Source of the DNA: Blastococcus sp. TBT05-19
Lineage (GTDB): Bacteria; Actinomycetota; Actinomycetes; Mycobacteriales; Geodermatophilaceae
Length of the DNA: 64,000 nucleotides
Direction: 5' to 3'
NCBI RefSeq assembly: GCF_003319095.1
Contig: NZ_QOHI01000001.1
Span: 62,001 to 126,000, forward strand
Shown here: piece by piece, positions 46,819 through 54,550 of the stretch
How the letters are laid out: every line of letters begins with the position of its first letter
Numbering within the stretch: the stretch's first letter is position 1
The notes under the pieces: generated by a model
What the model was told of the DNA's origin: nothing
What the model saw: the letters and a program-made list of their open reading frames with translations, nothing else
Database searches by the model: none
Program-made: the position numbers and the translations under genes

Positions 46819-47337
46819 ATGAGGACCAAGACGACCGGCCGCTCCCGAATGCTCGGCGTCCTCGTGGCCGTCTGCGTCGCCGTCGGGCTGTCTGCCGTCC
46901 CCGGCGTGGCCGCGGCGGCGCCTGCCCAGGTCGCCCCGTTCGTCGACTGCTACCGGGAGAACACCGACGGGACCTACACCGTCGTCTTCGGCTACTCGAA
47001 CACGTACAAGGCGTCGACGACGATCCGGTACGGGGTGGACAACCGGATCTCCCCTACGGCCTACCAGGGCGCGCAGCCGCAGTCGTTCTCGGTCGGCACG
47101 CACCGGGGCGTGTTCTCGCTGACCGTGAAGGCGGCGGACGTGAGCACGTTCCGGTGGGAGCTGGACCGGACCACGCTGACGTACTGGTCGGCGTCCTCGG
47201 CGCCGCAGTGCGCGCCGTCGACCCCGCTGCCCCTGCTGGGCAACGGGACCGGGCTGGCGATCGCGCTCGTGGCCGGAGGAGTGTTCGGCGTGCTCTTCGT
47301 GCGCCGCATGATCCGCCGGGCCGCCGTCCGCGCCTGA
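46819..47337 (+). CDS. Secreted protein with exosortase-type C-terminal sorting signal
   Basis: A 172-aa exported protein. A Sec signal peptide (RMLGVLVAVCVAVGLSAVPGVAAAA) ends near residue 31. The mature beta-rich part has two cysteines (VDCYREN and PQCAPS) likely in a disulfide. The C-terminus is tripartite: Pro/Gly segment STPLPLLGNGTG, a helix (about LAIALVAGGVFGVLFV), and a basic tail RRMIRRAAVRA. That is the layout of exosortase, archaeosortase or sortase sorting signals, without an LPxTG. It lies directly after the operon containing the exosortase-like enzyme, so I infer it is a cargo. ATG start after GAGGTG; a GTG six bases upstream is possible. Confidence 0.75.
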   Translation: MRTKTTGRSRMLGVLVAVCVAVGLSAVPGVAAAAPAQVAPFVDCYRENTDGTYTVVFGYSNTYKASTTIRYGVDNRISPTAYQGAQPQSFSVGTHRGVFSLTVKAADVSTFRWELDRTTLTYWSASSAPQCAPSTPLPLLGNGTGLAIALVAGGVFGVLFVRRMIRRAAVRA

Positions 47338-47344
47338 TCCCGCC

Positions 47345-47386
47345 CGACCGAGAGCCCCTCCCCGACCGGGGCGGGGCTCTCGGTCG
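47345..47386 (+). terminator. Strong hairpin terminator
   Basis: CGACCGAGAGCCCC pairs with GGGGCTCTCGGTCG, a 14-bp stem with a GC-rich loop, between the secreted gene and the tRNA. Confidence 0.85.
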
Positions 47387-47437
47387 TCCTCGTGCCCGCC
47401 CCGGTCCGAGCGGCGCCGTAGCATGCGCGCAGTGCTG

Positions 47438-47525
47438 GGAGGGCTCGCATAGCGGCCTAGTGCGGCGGTCTTGAAAACCGCTAAGAGGTGATCCCTCTTC
47501 GTGGGTTCGAATCCCACGCCCTCCG
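47438..47525 (+). tRNA. tRNA-Ser (anticodon UGA)
   Basis: 88 bases. Acceptor stem GGAGGGC with GCCCTCC, anticodon stem GCGGT/ACCGC around the loop CTTGAAA with anticodon TGA at its centre, a long variable arm (TAAGAGGTGATCCCTCTTC) and a T arm GTGGGTTCGAATCCCAC. The long variable arm confirms serine. No CCA is encoded. Confidence 0.95.
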
Positions 47526-47604
47526 CTCCTCGTCCGGGGAGGAGACCGTCCGTCGACGACCCCTCCGCGGGAGCGACGGCGCGCGCGGCCGGGACCGAGC
47601 TGCC

Positions 47605-47610
47605 TACGAT
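47605..47610 (+). promoter_or_regulatory. -10-like box of the 47647 gene
   Basis: TACGAT about 37 bases before the GTG start; no clear -35. The gene itself has a GGGAGGA ribosome site, so it would be a leadered transcript. Confidence 0.35.
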
Positions 47611-47646
47611 CTGTGCGCACGGGGGAGCGGGCTGGGAGGAGCGCCT

Positions 47647-48588
47647 GTGATCCGGTCCGGCGGCGGCCCGCGCCACGCCGCGCCCGGCGACCGCGGAGAC
47701 GCGCCGCGGCCGCCCACGACGTCAGGCGGCGCTCGTCGAGCCGCCCACCGTCGCGCCGGGGGCACGCGCCGGCGGACCGTGGCACGGGCCCGCGGCCGGT
47801 GGCTGCTCCTCGTCGCCGCCCTGGCCGCGGTCGCCGCCGTCGTCGTGGTCGTGGTCGTGCGGCGCGACGCCGCTCCCGGCGCCGACGGCCCTCCGGACGT
47901 CGAGGTCGCCGTCCCCGAGACGCTGATCGCCTGGCTGGACGCCGGTCTGCCCGAGGGCGCGTCCGTCGCGGCCCCTCCCGGACTGCGGGACGACCTCCTC
48001 GGGGCGGGAGCCGATGCCGCCCTGCTGCGGGACCCGGTGCCGGAGGCCGCAGGGAACTCCGCCACCCCCGCCCTGGTCCTGGCGGAGACCGCGCCCGAGG
48101 GCAGCCGGCTGCTCGCGCGCTTCGAGCGGGAGGGGGACGCCCCCCTGCTCCTGGTCGACCCCGCGCCCGTCGAGCCGACGCCGGACCAGCGACGGCAGCG
48201 GGAGACCCTCGCCGCCGCGATCCTGACCAACCCGGGCACGCGCACCGGGGGGAACGCCCGCGAGGTGCTGTCCGCGGCCGACGTCGACGCCCGCCTGCTG
48301 GCGCTCATCGGCGCGGCGACCGCGCAGCAGGGTCTCGGGCTGGCGGCCTTCCCCCGTCTGCCCGGCGAGGAACCGGGCACCGCGCCCGCCCGCCGGGTCC
48401 TCGTGGACGCGTACGGCGGACGCCCAGTGCCGGACGACGACGCCGCGACGCGCCGACTGGTCTCGTGGCTGGACGCGCAGCTGCCTCCCTTCGCCCCCGC
48501 AACGGTCGAGGTCAGCGACGAGGGCGTGCTGATCGCGTTCGACTACGCGCCCGGACCCGACGCCGTCGTCGGCGAGGCCACCCGCTGA
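47647..48588 (+). CDS. Membrane-anchored protein of unknown function
   Basis: A 313-aa protein: a basic, disordered N-terminus (1-52) followed by one helix (about 53-73, LLLVAALAAVAAVVVVVVV) and an outer domain. The outer part has about 240 residues with recurring helices and strands such as ETLIAWLDAGLPEG and RRLVSWLDAQLPPF, which are repeated near the start and end and hint at an internal duplication. No cysteine, metal or catalytic motif was found. Start GTG 47647 follows GGGAGGAGC. Followed by the DUF4397-sortase F pair on the same strand, which suggests a cell-envelope role. Not assigned to a family. Confidence 0.7.
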   Translation: MIRSGGGPRHAAPGDRGDAPRPPTTSGGARRAAHRRAGGTRRRTVARARGRWLLLVAALAAVAAVVVVVVVRRDAAPGADGPPDVEVAVPETLIAWLDAGLPEGASVAAPPGLRDDLLGAGADAALLRDPVPEAAGNSATPALVLAETAPEGSRLLARFEREGDAPLLLVDPAPVEPTPDQRRQRETLAAAILTNPGTRTGGNAREVLSAADVDARLLALIGAATAQQGLGLAAFPRLPGEEPGTAPARRVLVDAYGGRPVPDDDAATRRLVSWLDAQLPPFAPATVEVSDEGVLIAFDYAPGPDAVVGEATR

Positions 48589-48626
48589 CGGAGCCGTCCT
48601 GGACGTGCGGAACCGCCGTTCGACGG

Positions 48627-48639
48627 GTACTCGTAGTAC
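48627..48639 (+). promoter_or_regulatory. 13-bp palindrome upstream of the DUF4397-sortase operon
   Basis: GTACT-CGT-AGTAC, 68 bases before GTG 48707, in the 118-bp gap after the preceding gene. Candidate operator. Confidence 0.4.
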
Positions 48640-48706
48640 TCGGTAGCGCACGTCGCGTGCGGCACCGTCGGTTCGCGGGGGTCGGAGAACTCTGGGGGAA
48701 CACATC

Positions 48707-49555
48707 GTGCGGACCATCTGTGCCGTCCTCGTCGCGCTGCTCGTGACGCTGACGACGGCGTTGCTCTCCCCGGCGCAGGCCGCGGAGACCGGGCTGCTGC
48801 GCCTGGCTCACCTGTCGCCGGACACCCCCGCGGTCGACGTGTACGTCGACTCGGTCGCCGATCCGGGGAACGGGACCGCGCTGCTGACCGTGCCGGGCGT
48901 CAACTACGGCACGATCTCCGACTACCAGGCCGTGCCGCCGGGCGTCTACGCGATCAGCATGCGCGAGGCGGGAGCCGCTCCGGACAGCCCGCCGGCGCTG
49001 TCGACGACGGTCGAGATCGCCGCCGGCAGCGCGCGCACGGTCGCCGGCGTCGGACCCGCGGCGGACCTCGGCCTGGAGGTCCTGCAGGACGACCTCACCC
49101 CGCCGGCCGGCGGACAGGCGCGCGTGCGGGTCGTCGCCGCCGCGGCCACGGCACCGAACCTGGACGCCGTGGCCGGCGACGCGTCACTGGCCACCGACCT
49201 GGCTTTCGCCCGGACCGGCGAGTACGCCGCCCTCCCCGCCGGCACCGACCGCTTGACGCTCACCGCGCAGGGCACGTCCACGGAGGTGCCCATCGAGGTG
49301 GCCGCCGGCTCGGTGTACAGCCTGTTCGTCCTCGACCGTCCCGGAGGCGGGCTCACCGTCCGCACGGTGCTCGACGCCGCGGGCGCGGGTGCGGTTCCGG
49401 TCGGCGGCGTGGAGGCCGGCGCCGGCGGGGCGGCCGGCGGCTCGTCGCCGTCCGGGCTCCCGGTCGCCGCCGCGCTCGGCGCCGGTCTCGTCGGCCTCGT
49501 CGCCGTCGGAGTCGGCCGGCGGTCGACGGCCGGCCGGCACAGCCCGTCCGCCTGA
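48707..49555 (+). CDS. DUF4397-domain surface protein with C-terminal anchor
   Basis: A 282-aa exported protein. A Sec signal peptide (residues 1-25, ending SPAQAAE) precedes two DUF4397 beta units (LLRLAHLSPDTPAVDVYVD and RVRVVAAAATAPNLDAV, each followed by PPGVYAISM or LPAGTDRLTL type strands). The C-terminus has a Gly-rich VPVGGVEAGAGGAAGG linker, a helix LPVAAALGAGLVGLVAVGV and a basic end RRSTAGRH: a sorting-signal layout. A class F sortase gene follows four bases later, and DUF4397 proteins are regularly paired with it, so it is the likely substrate. GTG start with GGGGGAA seven bases upstream. Confidence 0.88.
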   Translation: MRTICAVLVALLVTLTTALLSPAQAAETGLLRLAHLSPDTPAVDVYVDSVADPGNGTALLTVPGVNYGTISDYQAVPPGVYAISMREAGAAPDSPPALSTTVEIAAGSARTVAGVGPAADLGLEVLQDDLTPPAGGQARVRVVAAAATAPNLDAVAGDASLATDLAFARTGEYAALPAGTDRLTLTAQGTSTEVPIEVAAGSVYSLFVLDRPGGGLTVRTVLDAAGAGAVPVGGVEAGAGGAAGGSSPSGLPVAAALGAGLVGLVAVGVGRRSTAGRHSPSA

Positions 49556-49559
49556 TCCG

Positions 49560-50201
49560 GTGCGCCACCGCGCCGGGCGCCGCCGGGCGCCGAGGGGACA
49601 CGGTCCGCCGAGCCGGCTGCTCGGCGGGCGGGTCGTGCTCGCCGGCGTCGTGGGAGCTGTGCTCGTCCTCGGCCCCGCGGCCCCTCCTCCTCCGTCCCCC
49701 GCCGGCCCGGCGGCCGACCAGGGCTCCTCGGTCGTCGCCGAGGCCGGCGCCCTGCGGGCGACCCCGGAACCGGTGCGGGTGCGTGTGCCGCGGATCGACG
49801 TCGACAGCACGCTGGACCGGCTGGGGCTGCTGGCCGACGGGTCGTTGGAGACGCCGGCCGACTTCGGGCAGGCCGGCTGGTACGGCGGCGGGCCGGCACC
49901 GGGGGACGTCGGCCCGGCGGTGCTGGCCGGACACGTGGACTCCACCGCGGGCCCGGCCGTCTTCTGGCGGCTGCGCGAGGTCGTCGCCGGCGACGAGGTG
50001 CTGGTCGACCGCGCGGACGGGTCGACGGCCCGGTTCACGGTGACCCGGGTCGCGCGCCACCCCAAGGACGCGTTCCCCACGGACGAGGTCTACGGCCCGA
50101 CACCCGACGCGCAACTGCGGCTGATCACCTGCGGTGGTGAGTTCGACAGCTCGCGGCGCAGCTACGAGGACAACGTCGTCGTCTTCGCGCGCTCGGCGTG
50201 A
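49560..50201 (+). CDS. Class F sortase
   Basis: A 213-aa sortase. A basic N-terminus and helix (about 22-40) are followed by the catalytic barrel: His125 in LAGHVDSTAGP, Cys191 in LITCGGEFD, and Arg199/Arg200 in SRRSYEDNVVVFA. The TCGG and SYxDN motifs identify class F, an actinobacterial type often next to DUF4397 proteins. It would join the DUF4397 protein, or others with a similar Gly-rich signal, to the cell wall. GTG start four bases after the substrate stop; the two are one operon. Confidence 0.9.
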   Translation: MRHRAGRRRAPRGHGPPSRLLGGRVVLAGVVGAVLVLGPAAPPPPSPAGPAADQGSSVVAEAGALRATPEPVRVRVPRIDVDSTLDRLGLLADGSLETPADFGQAGWYGGGPAPGDVGPAVLAGHVDSTAGPAVFWRLREVVAGDEVLVDRADGSTARFTVTRVARHPKDAFPTDEVYGPTPDAQLRLITCGGEFDSSRRSYEDNVVVFARSA

Positions 50202-50273
50202 GCCCTGACACGCAGCCGGGTCGCGACGACCGGTGGTGTCCTGCAGCCCTGAGGGGCGCGTTTCCGCAGGTCA

Positions 50274-50300
50274 GCGCCGCCGATGTCGACATGGCGGCGC
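50274..50300 (+). terminator. Near-perfect palindromic hairpin after sortase F
   Basis: GCGCCGCC (50274-50281), a bulged G, the palindrome ATGTCGACAT, and GGCGGCGC (50293-50300). Confidence 0.65.
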
Positions 50301-50465
50301 CCCGGGCGAGGGGTCACCACCGGATCGGGGAGCCCGTCGCAACGATCCGGTGACGGGGCGGTCCGGGGTGGTCCGGAACCGGTCGGTCGGGGCCCCGGGG
50401 AGCCGTAACTTCTGCACCACACCGCGGTACTTCCCGCCGCGGTCAGGGCGTCGAGGAGTCTCCCC

Positions 50466-51299
50466 GTGAGCATGGGCACGTTGCTGTTGTGGCCGACCAC
50501 CGCACTGCTGGGTTTTCTCCTGTCCACAGCGGTGGTGGTGCTCCTCGGTTCCAGCTCGACCGCCCGGTACGAGTTCGAGCGCAACGGTGCCCGCACCGCC
50601 GAGGCCGCGATCGCCCGCAGCATGAGCAACCACCCCGCGGGTCGTCGGGTCGCCGGTGGCACCCCCGCCGGCGGCGGCGCCGAGGCGCAGGCGCGACCGC
50701 AGGCGGTCGCCGTGGCCGAGCGCCCGGAGCCCGCTCCGGCCCCGGCCGCCCCGACCTGGTGGCTGGTCGGCGAGAACGCGGAGGTGCTCAGCGGTCCGTT
50801 CGACGACCGGCTCGACGCCGACTGGGCGCTGCTGGACTCCGACGTCCCCGCCGTGGCCGTGTTCGGTGCCCGCCGCGCGGACGGGACCGTCGCGCCCCGC
50901 CCCACGCCCGAGGACCGGGCCTGGCTGACCGAGCTGGGCGACCAGCTGGACCGGCTGCCCGAGGACTGGGACGCCCTGCTGTCGGACACCGACCCGCTGA
51001 CGACGCTGGTCGTGGAGATCGCCTCCGCGCTCCTCGAGGCCGGCCTGCCGCTCTACGACGCCGCGCAGGAGACGCCGTCCGGCGGGGTCTGGCTGGCTCC
51101 CGACACCAGCAACTGCAGCGTCCTGGTCAGCTGGCGCACGCACTCCCGGATGAGCGCCCAGGGGTCCCGCGGGCCGGAGGCGGAGAGCGCCGTCCTGGAG
51201 CTGATGAACGCCACGGTCGCCGACGTGCTCGCCCAGCTCGGCTTCGTGGTGCAGGTGACGGGGCCCGTCGGCTGCTCGATGGTGACGGCGCTGCGCTGA
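50466..51299 (+). CDS. Hypothetical protein with N-terminal membrane helix
   Basis: A 277-aa protein: one helix at about 6-28 (LLLWPTTALLGFLLSTAVVVLL), a long low-complexity Pro/Ala/Glu linker (65-95), and a soluble domain from about 96 (TWWLVGENAEVLSGPFDDRLDADWALLDSD) to the end. It has two cysteines (TSNCSVLV and VGCSMVTAL) and no recognised motif. GTG start; ATG two codons later is equally possible. It lies 75 bp upstream of the diguanylate cyclase, and the soluble domain could be a signal-sensing partner, but that is a guess. Real coding sequence is supported by its length and low-GC-free codon pattern. Confidence 0.6.
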   Translation: MSMGTLLLWPTTALLGFLLSTAVVVLLGSSSTARYEFERNGARTAEAAIARSMSNHPAGRRVAGGTPAGGGAEAQARPQAVAVAERPEPAPAPAAPTWWLVGENAEVLSGPFDDRLDADWALLDSDVPAVAVFGARRADGTVAPRPTPEDRAWLTELGDQLDRLPEDWDALLSDTDPLTTLVVEIASALLEAGLPLYDAAQETPSGGVWLAPDTSNCSVLVSWRTHSRMSAQGSRGPEAESAVLELMNATVADVLAQLGFVVQVTGPVGCSMVTALR

Positions 51300-51374
51300 C
51301 CCGATCGGTCACGACTCGGTCGTGATCTGCGCCGGACCGCTGTTCCGACGTCCGATCCGTGCCGATGGGAGGGG

Positions 51375-52418
51375 GTGAGGACCATGCACCCGTCGCTGCG
51401 AGCGCGCGAGCCGCGCGCCGCCGCGCGCACCGCAGTGATCGTGCTGCTCGTCTGCAGCGCGATGATGGCGCTCGTCGGTGTGCTCGGGCCCAGCGCCGAG
51501 GGCGACGCGAGCCGGCCGGTGGTGTGGGCGTGCGTGGTCGGCCTCCTCGTCGTCGCCGGGATCTACTCCCGGGTCCCGCCGCAGCGGCTCGACCGCGCCG
51601 GGGGCTTCCTCGGGCTGGCCCTCGTCGGGGTGACGGTGCTCTGCGCGCTGGCCGTGTCGGCGGGCGGCACCTCGACCCGCTCCCAGGCGTTCCTCGTCTT
51701 CGTCGTCCTCTACGCGGGGTTCCACCTGCGCACGGCCGGCGCGCTGCTGGTCACGGCCCAGACGGTGGTGGCCGGCGGGATCATGCTGTTCACCAGCTCG
51801 AAGGTGGACTCCGCGCTCACCGACTTCGTCTTCTTCGGCACCATGCTGGGCGTCACCGGGATGCTGCTGGCCCGCTCGGCGAACTCCCAGGAGCGGCTCG
51901 TCGCGGCGCTCCAGCGGCAGGCCGACGTCGACGCGCTGACCGGGCTGGTCACCCGGCGGGTGCTCGACCAGGCGCTCAGCACGGCCCTGGCCCGCGCCGG
52001 CTCCGAGGACGGAACGGCGCTGCTGCTCATGGACGTCGACGAGTTCAAGTCCATCAACGACGTGCACGGGCACCTCGCCGGTGACGACGCCCTGGTCCAC
52101 CTGGCCCGGATCATCCGGCAGCAGACCCGCGCGGGTGACGCCGTCGTCAGCCGCATGGGCGGGGACGAGATCGCGGTCCTGCTGCAGAGCTGCTCGCGGG
52201 AGGACGCCGTGCGCCGCGCCGAGCAGCTCCTGGACGCCGTCCGCGGCGAGCCGCTGGTGCTGCCCGACGGCACGCTCTACGGCCTCTCCATCAGCCTCGG
52301 CGTCGCGCACGCCGCGCGCGGGACCGAGGAGCTGCGCACCCTGTACGCCGCGGCCGACGACGCCCTCTACGCCGCCAAGCGCGGGGGGCGCGGCCGGGTC
52401 GAGGCCGCGTTCGGCTGA
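51375..52418 (+). CDS. Membrane diguanylate cyclase (GGDEF)
   Basis: A 347-aa protein. Five or six helices (residues about 20-165) form a MASE-like membrane sensor, followed by the GGDEF domain (180-345). It has ALTGLVTRR, MDVDEFKSIND for magnesium, and the active site Gly262-Gly-Asp-Glu-Ile (GGDEI). It would make c-di-GMP. The inhibitory RxxD site (RAGD) is six instead of five residues before GGDEI, so product inhibition may be lost. GTG start after GGGAGGGGGTGAGGACC. The EAL protein at 25244 would be the opposing activity in the window. Confidence 0.9.
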   Translation: MRTMHPSLRAREPRAAARTAVIVLLVCSAMMALVGVLGPSAEGDASRPVVWACVVGLLVVAGIYSRVPPQRLDRAGGFLGLALVGVTVLCALAVSAGGTSTRSQAFLVFVVLYAGFHLRTAGALLVTAQTVVAGGIMLFTSSKVDSALTDFVFFGTMLGVTGMLLARSANSQERLVAALQRQADVDALTGLVTRRVLDQALSTALARAGSEDGTALLLMDVDEFKSINDVHGHLAGDDALVHLARIIRQQTRAGDAVVSRMGGDEIAVLLQSCSREDAVRRAEQLLDAVRGEPLVLPDGTLYGLSISLGVAHAARGTEELRTLYAAADDALYAAKRGGRGRVEAAFG

Positions 52419-52419
52419 G

Positions 52420-53562
52420 CTACCGCAGCCGGCGCACCGCCGCGGCCAGCGTGCGCTGGGTGAGCCGGCCGTCGGCCAGCCCCAGCGCGACGACGTCGTC
52501 GAACACCCGCTGGTCCTGCCCGGCCCCGCGGACGACGGCGTCCATGAGCACCGGCCACCGGCTCAGCCGCGACGCCGTCGACGAGGAGCGCAGGTGCCGG
52601 CCGAGCCGCCGGGCCAGCGCGCGGCGGTAGGCGGCCCCGGCTCCTCCGCCGAGCAGCGCCGCCTGCCCGGCCAGGGCGCCGGAGAGCACCGCGTAGAAGA
52701 TCCCCTCGCCGGTGAGGGGGTTGATCAGCGACGCCGCATCACCGGCCAGCAGCACCCGCCCGTCGGGCTGACGGGGGACCCCGGTGCTGAGCGGCAGCCG
52801 GTGCGCCCGCAGTTCGGCCGGCTCGACCCCGGGCAGCAGCCGGGTCAGGCCCTGGAGCAGGCCGGCGCGGGTGGCGCCGCCCGAGACCAGCTCGCCGTAG
52901 CCGACGTTGGCCCGCCCGTCGCCGATCGGGAACGACCACGCGTAGGCCGGCCAGCGCTGCTCGGTGGTGGTGATGACCTGCACGCCCGCCTGGCCCGGCG
53001 GCTCGGGCGCGTACCCGCGGATCGCCACCGCGAGCTGGTCGTCCCGGTTGCGCGGCACGCCGAGCGCGCGGCGGACCACCGACTCGGCGCCGTCCGCGCC
53101 CACCAGCACCCCTGCGGTGAGGGCGCCGTCGATCTCGACGGCGTCGGGCCGGAAGGTCACGGCACGCACGGTGCGCCGGCGCAGCTCGGCGCCGGCGTCC
53201 TGCGCCGCCGTGATCAGCCGGGCATCGAGGACGGCGCGCGGCACGACGTACGAGGGGCGTTCGGTGGCCCGCTCCACGGTGCTCCCGCGGGGCGAGCGCA
53301 GCCGCAGCCGCGGAACGGCGGGGTACCCGGCGGTGACGTCGGCGGGATCCACGCCGAGGCCCGCCAGCACGTCGAGCGCGTCGGGCGCGATGCCGTCGCC
53401 GCAGACCTTGTCGCGGGGGAAGTCCGCGCGGTCGAGCACCAGCACGCGGGCGCCGGGAGCGGCCTGCCGCACCGCCAGGGCGCACGCCGCCCCGGCCGGC
53501 CCACCTCCGACGACGACGACGTCCCAGTGCTCCACGACGGGAACGCTAGGCAGCCGGAGCAC
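52420..53562 (-). CDS. Geranylgeranyl reductase-family FAD oxidoreductase
   Basis: A 380-aa flavoprotein. GxGxxG is VVVVGGGPAGAACAL, the DRADFPRDKVCGDGIAPDAL motif with Cys, and LLAGDAASLINPLTGEGI are typical of the geranylgeranyl reductase/menaquinone reductase (MenJ-like) family. It likely saturates isoprenoid double bonds, e.g. in menaquinone or phospholipid-ether precursors. GTG 53562 (MLRLP...); a second GTG at 53535 (VEHWDVVVV) is the more usual family start. Downstream of the alpha/beta hydrolase gene with no gap, on the same strand. Confidence 0.85.
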   Translation of the reverse strand: MLRLPSVPVVEHWDVVVVGGGPAGAACALAVRQAAPGARVLVLDRADFPRDKVCGDGIAPDALDVLAGLGVDPADVTAGYPAVPRLRLRSPRGSTVERATERPSYVVPRAVLDARLITAAQDAGAELRRRTVRAVTFRPDAVEIDGALTAGVLVGADGAESVVRRALGVPRNRDDQLAVAIRGYAPEPPGQAGVQVITTTEQRWPAYAWSFPIGDGRANVGYGELVSGGATRAGLLQGLTRLLPGVEPAELRAHRLPLSTGVPRQPDGRVLLAGDAASLINPLTGEGIFYAVLSGALAGQAALLGGGAGAAYRRALARRLGRHLRSSSTASRLSRWPVLMDAVVRGAGQDQRVFDDVVALGLADGRLTQRTLAAAVRRLR

Positions 53563-54498
53563 TCACTGCCCGACGGGGCGCGGGACGCCGTCCCAGTTCT
53601 GGGCCAGCAGGCGCCGCCAGCTGTCCAGGTCGTGCGCCGCGGGCTCGGTCGAGGCGATGAAGTCCAGCAGCACGTCGCAGAAGCGCTCGGGCTCGTCGAG
53701 GTGCGGCCAGTGGCCGGCCTCCTCGAACACCTCGACCCGGGCGCTGGGCACCAGCGAGCGCACGGACTCGGCGTGCTGCGAGGGCACGATCGGGTCGCGG
53801 GCGCCCCAGACGACGAGCATCGGCACCGAGTCGGCGAGGTAGAGCCGGTCCAGCGCGGTCACCGCCTGGCCGCGCGCGTCCACGACACCTCGCAGGGTGC
53901 GCAGGAAGGCGCGCCGGGCCTCGATGTCCTTGAGCGCCAGCAGTGCGTCCACCGCCTGGGCCAGGTCACCGACCCGCCGCCAGCCGGTCACCCGGCCCAC
54001 CTTCTCCACCGCCTGCAGCCCGGTGCGGAGCGGCCCGGACACCTGGGCGAGCGCGGTGACGACGACCTCGGCGCCGGGCAGCGTCGCGGCGCGCAGACCG
54101 GCGGACAGTTCCGGGCCCAGGCCACCGCTGCCGACCAGCGCCAGCCGCTGGCAGCGCTCCGGGAACTGGTAGGCGAACTGCAGGGCGATGCCCCCGCCGA
54201 GCGAGTGGCCGACGACCGTCGCGTGCTCGATGTCGAGCACCGAGAGCAGGTCGCGCATGCCGTTGGCGTAGGCGGCCAGGGAGTAGTCGCCGCGGGGCTT
54301 GTCCGAGTTGCCGTGGCCGAGCAGGTCCGGCGCGATGACCGTGTGGGTCTCGGCGAGCCGGTCGATCACCTTCGACCAGGTCTGGCAGTTGTTCCCGATG
54401 CCGTGCAGCAGCAGCAGCGGTGGGCCCTCGCCCGCCCGGACGAAGGCGCGCTTGTGCCCGTGGACGACTCGGGTCTCGGCGACCTGCGGCGACGGCAT
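53563..54498 (-). CDS. Alpha/beta hydrolase
   Basis: A 311-aa alpha/beta hydrolase. The oxyanion motif is LLLHGIGNN, the nucleophile Ser99 in VVGHSLGGG, the acid in LVVWGARDPIVP, and the base His in AGHWPHLDEP. The PDLLGHGNSDKPRGDYSL segment recalls hydrolases of the haloalkane dehalogenase/esterase and C-C hydrolase group. The substrate is unknown. ATG start. Its stop abuts the start of the FAD gene, so it is the first gene of a two-gene operon. Confidence 0.85.
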   Translation of the reverse strand: MPSPQVAETRVVHGHKRAFVRAGEGPPLLLLHGIGNNCQTWSKVIDRLAETHTVIAPDLLGHGNSDKPRGDYSLAAYANGMRDLLSVLDIEHATVVGHSLGGGIALQFAYQFPERCQRLALVGSGGLGPELSAGLRAATLPGAEVVVTALAQVSGPLRTGLQAVEKVGRVTGWRRVGDLAQAVDALLALKDIEARRAFLRTLRGVVDARGQAVTALDRLYLADSVPMLVVWGARDPIVPSQHAESVRSLVPSARVEVFEEAGHWPHLDEPERFCDVLLDFIASTEPAAHDLDSWRRLLAQNWDGVPRPVGQ

Positions 54499-54550
54499 CG
54501 CCCCAGTCCACCACGTTTCGTGTTGCCGTGGGGTTACATCTACTCCGTCG

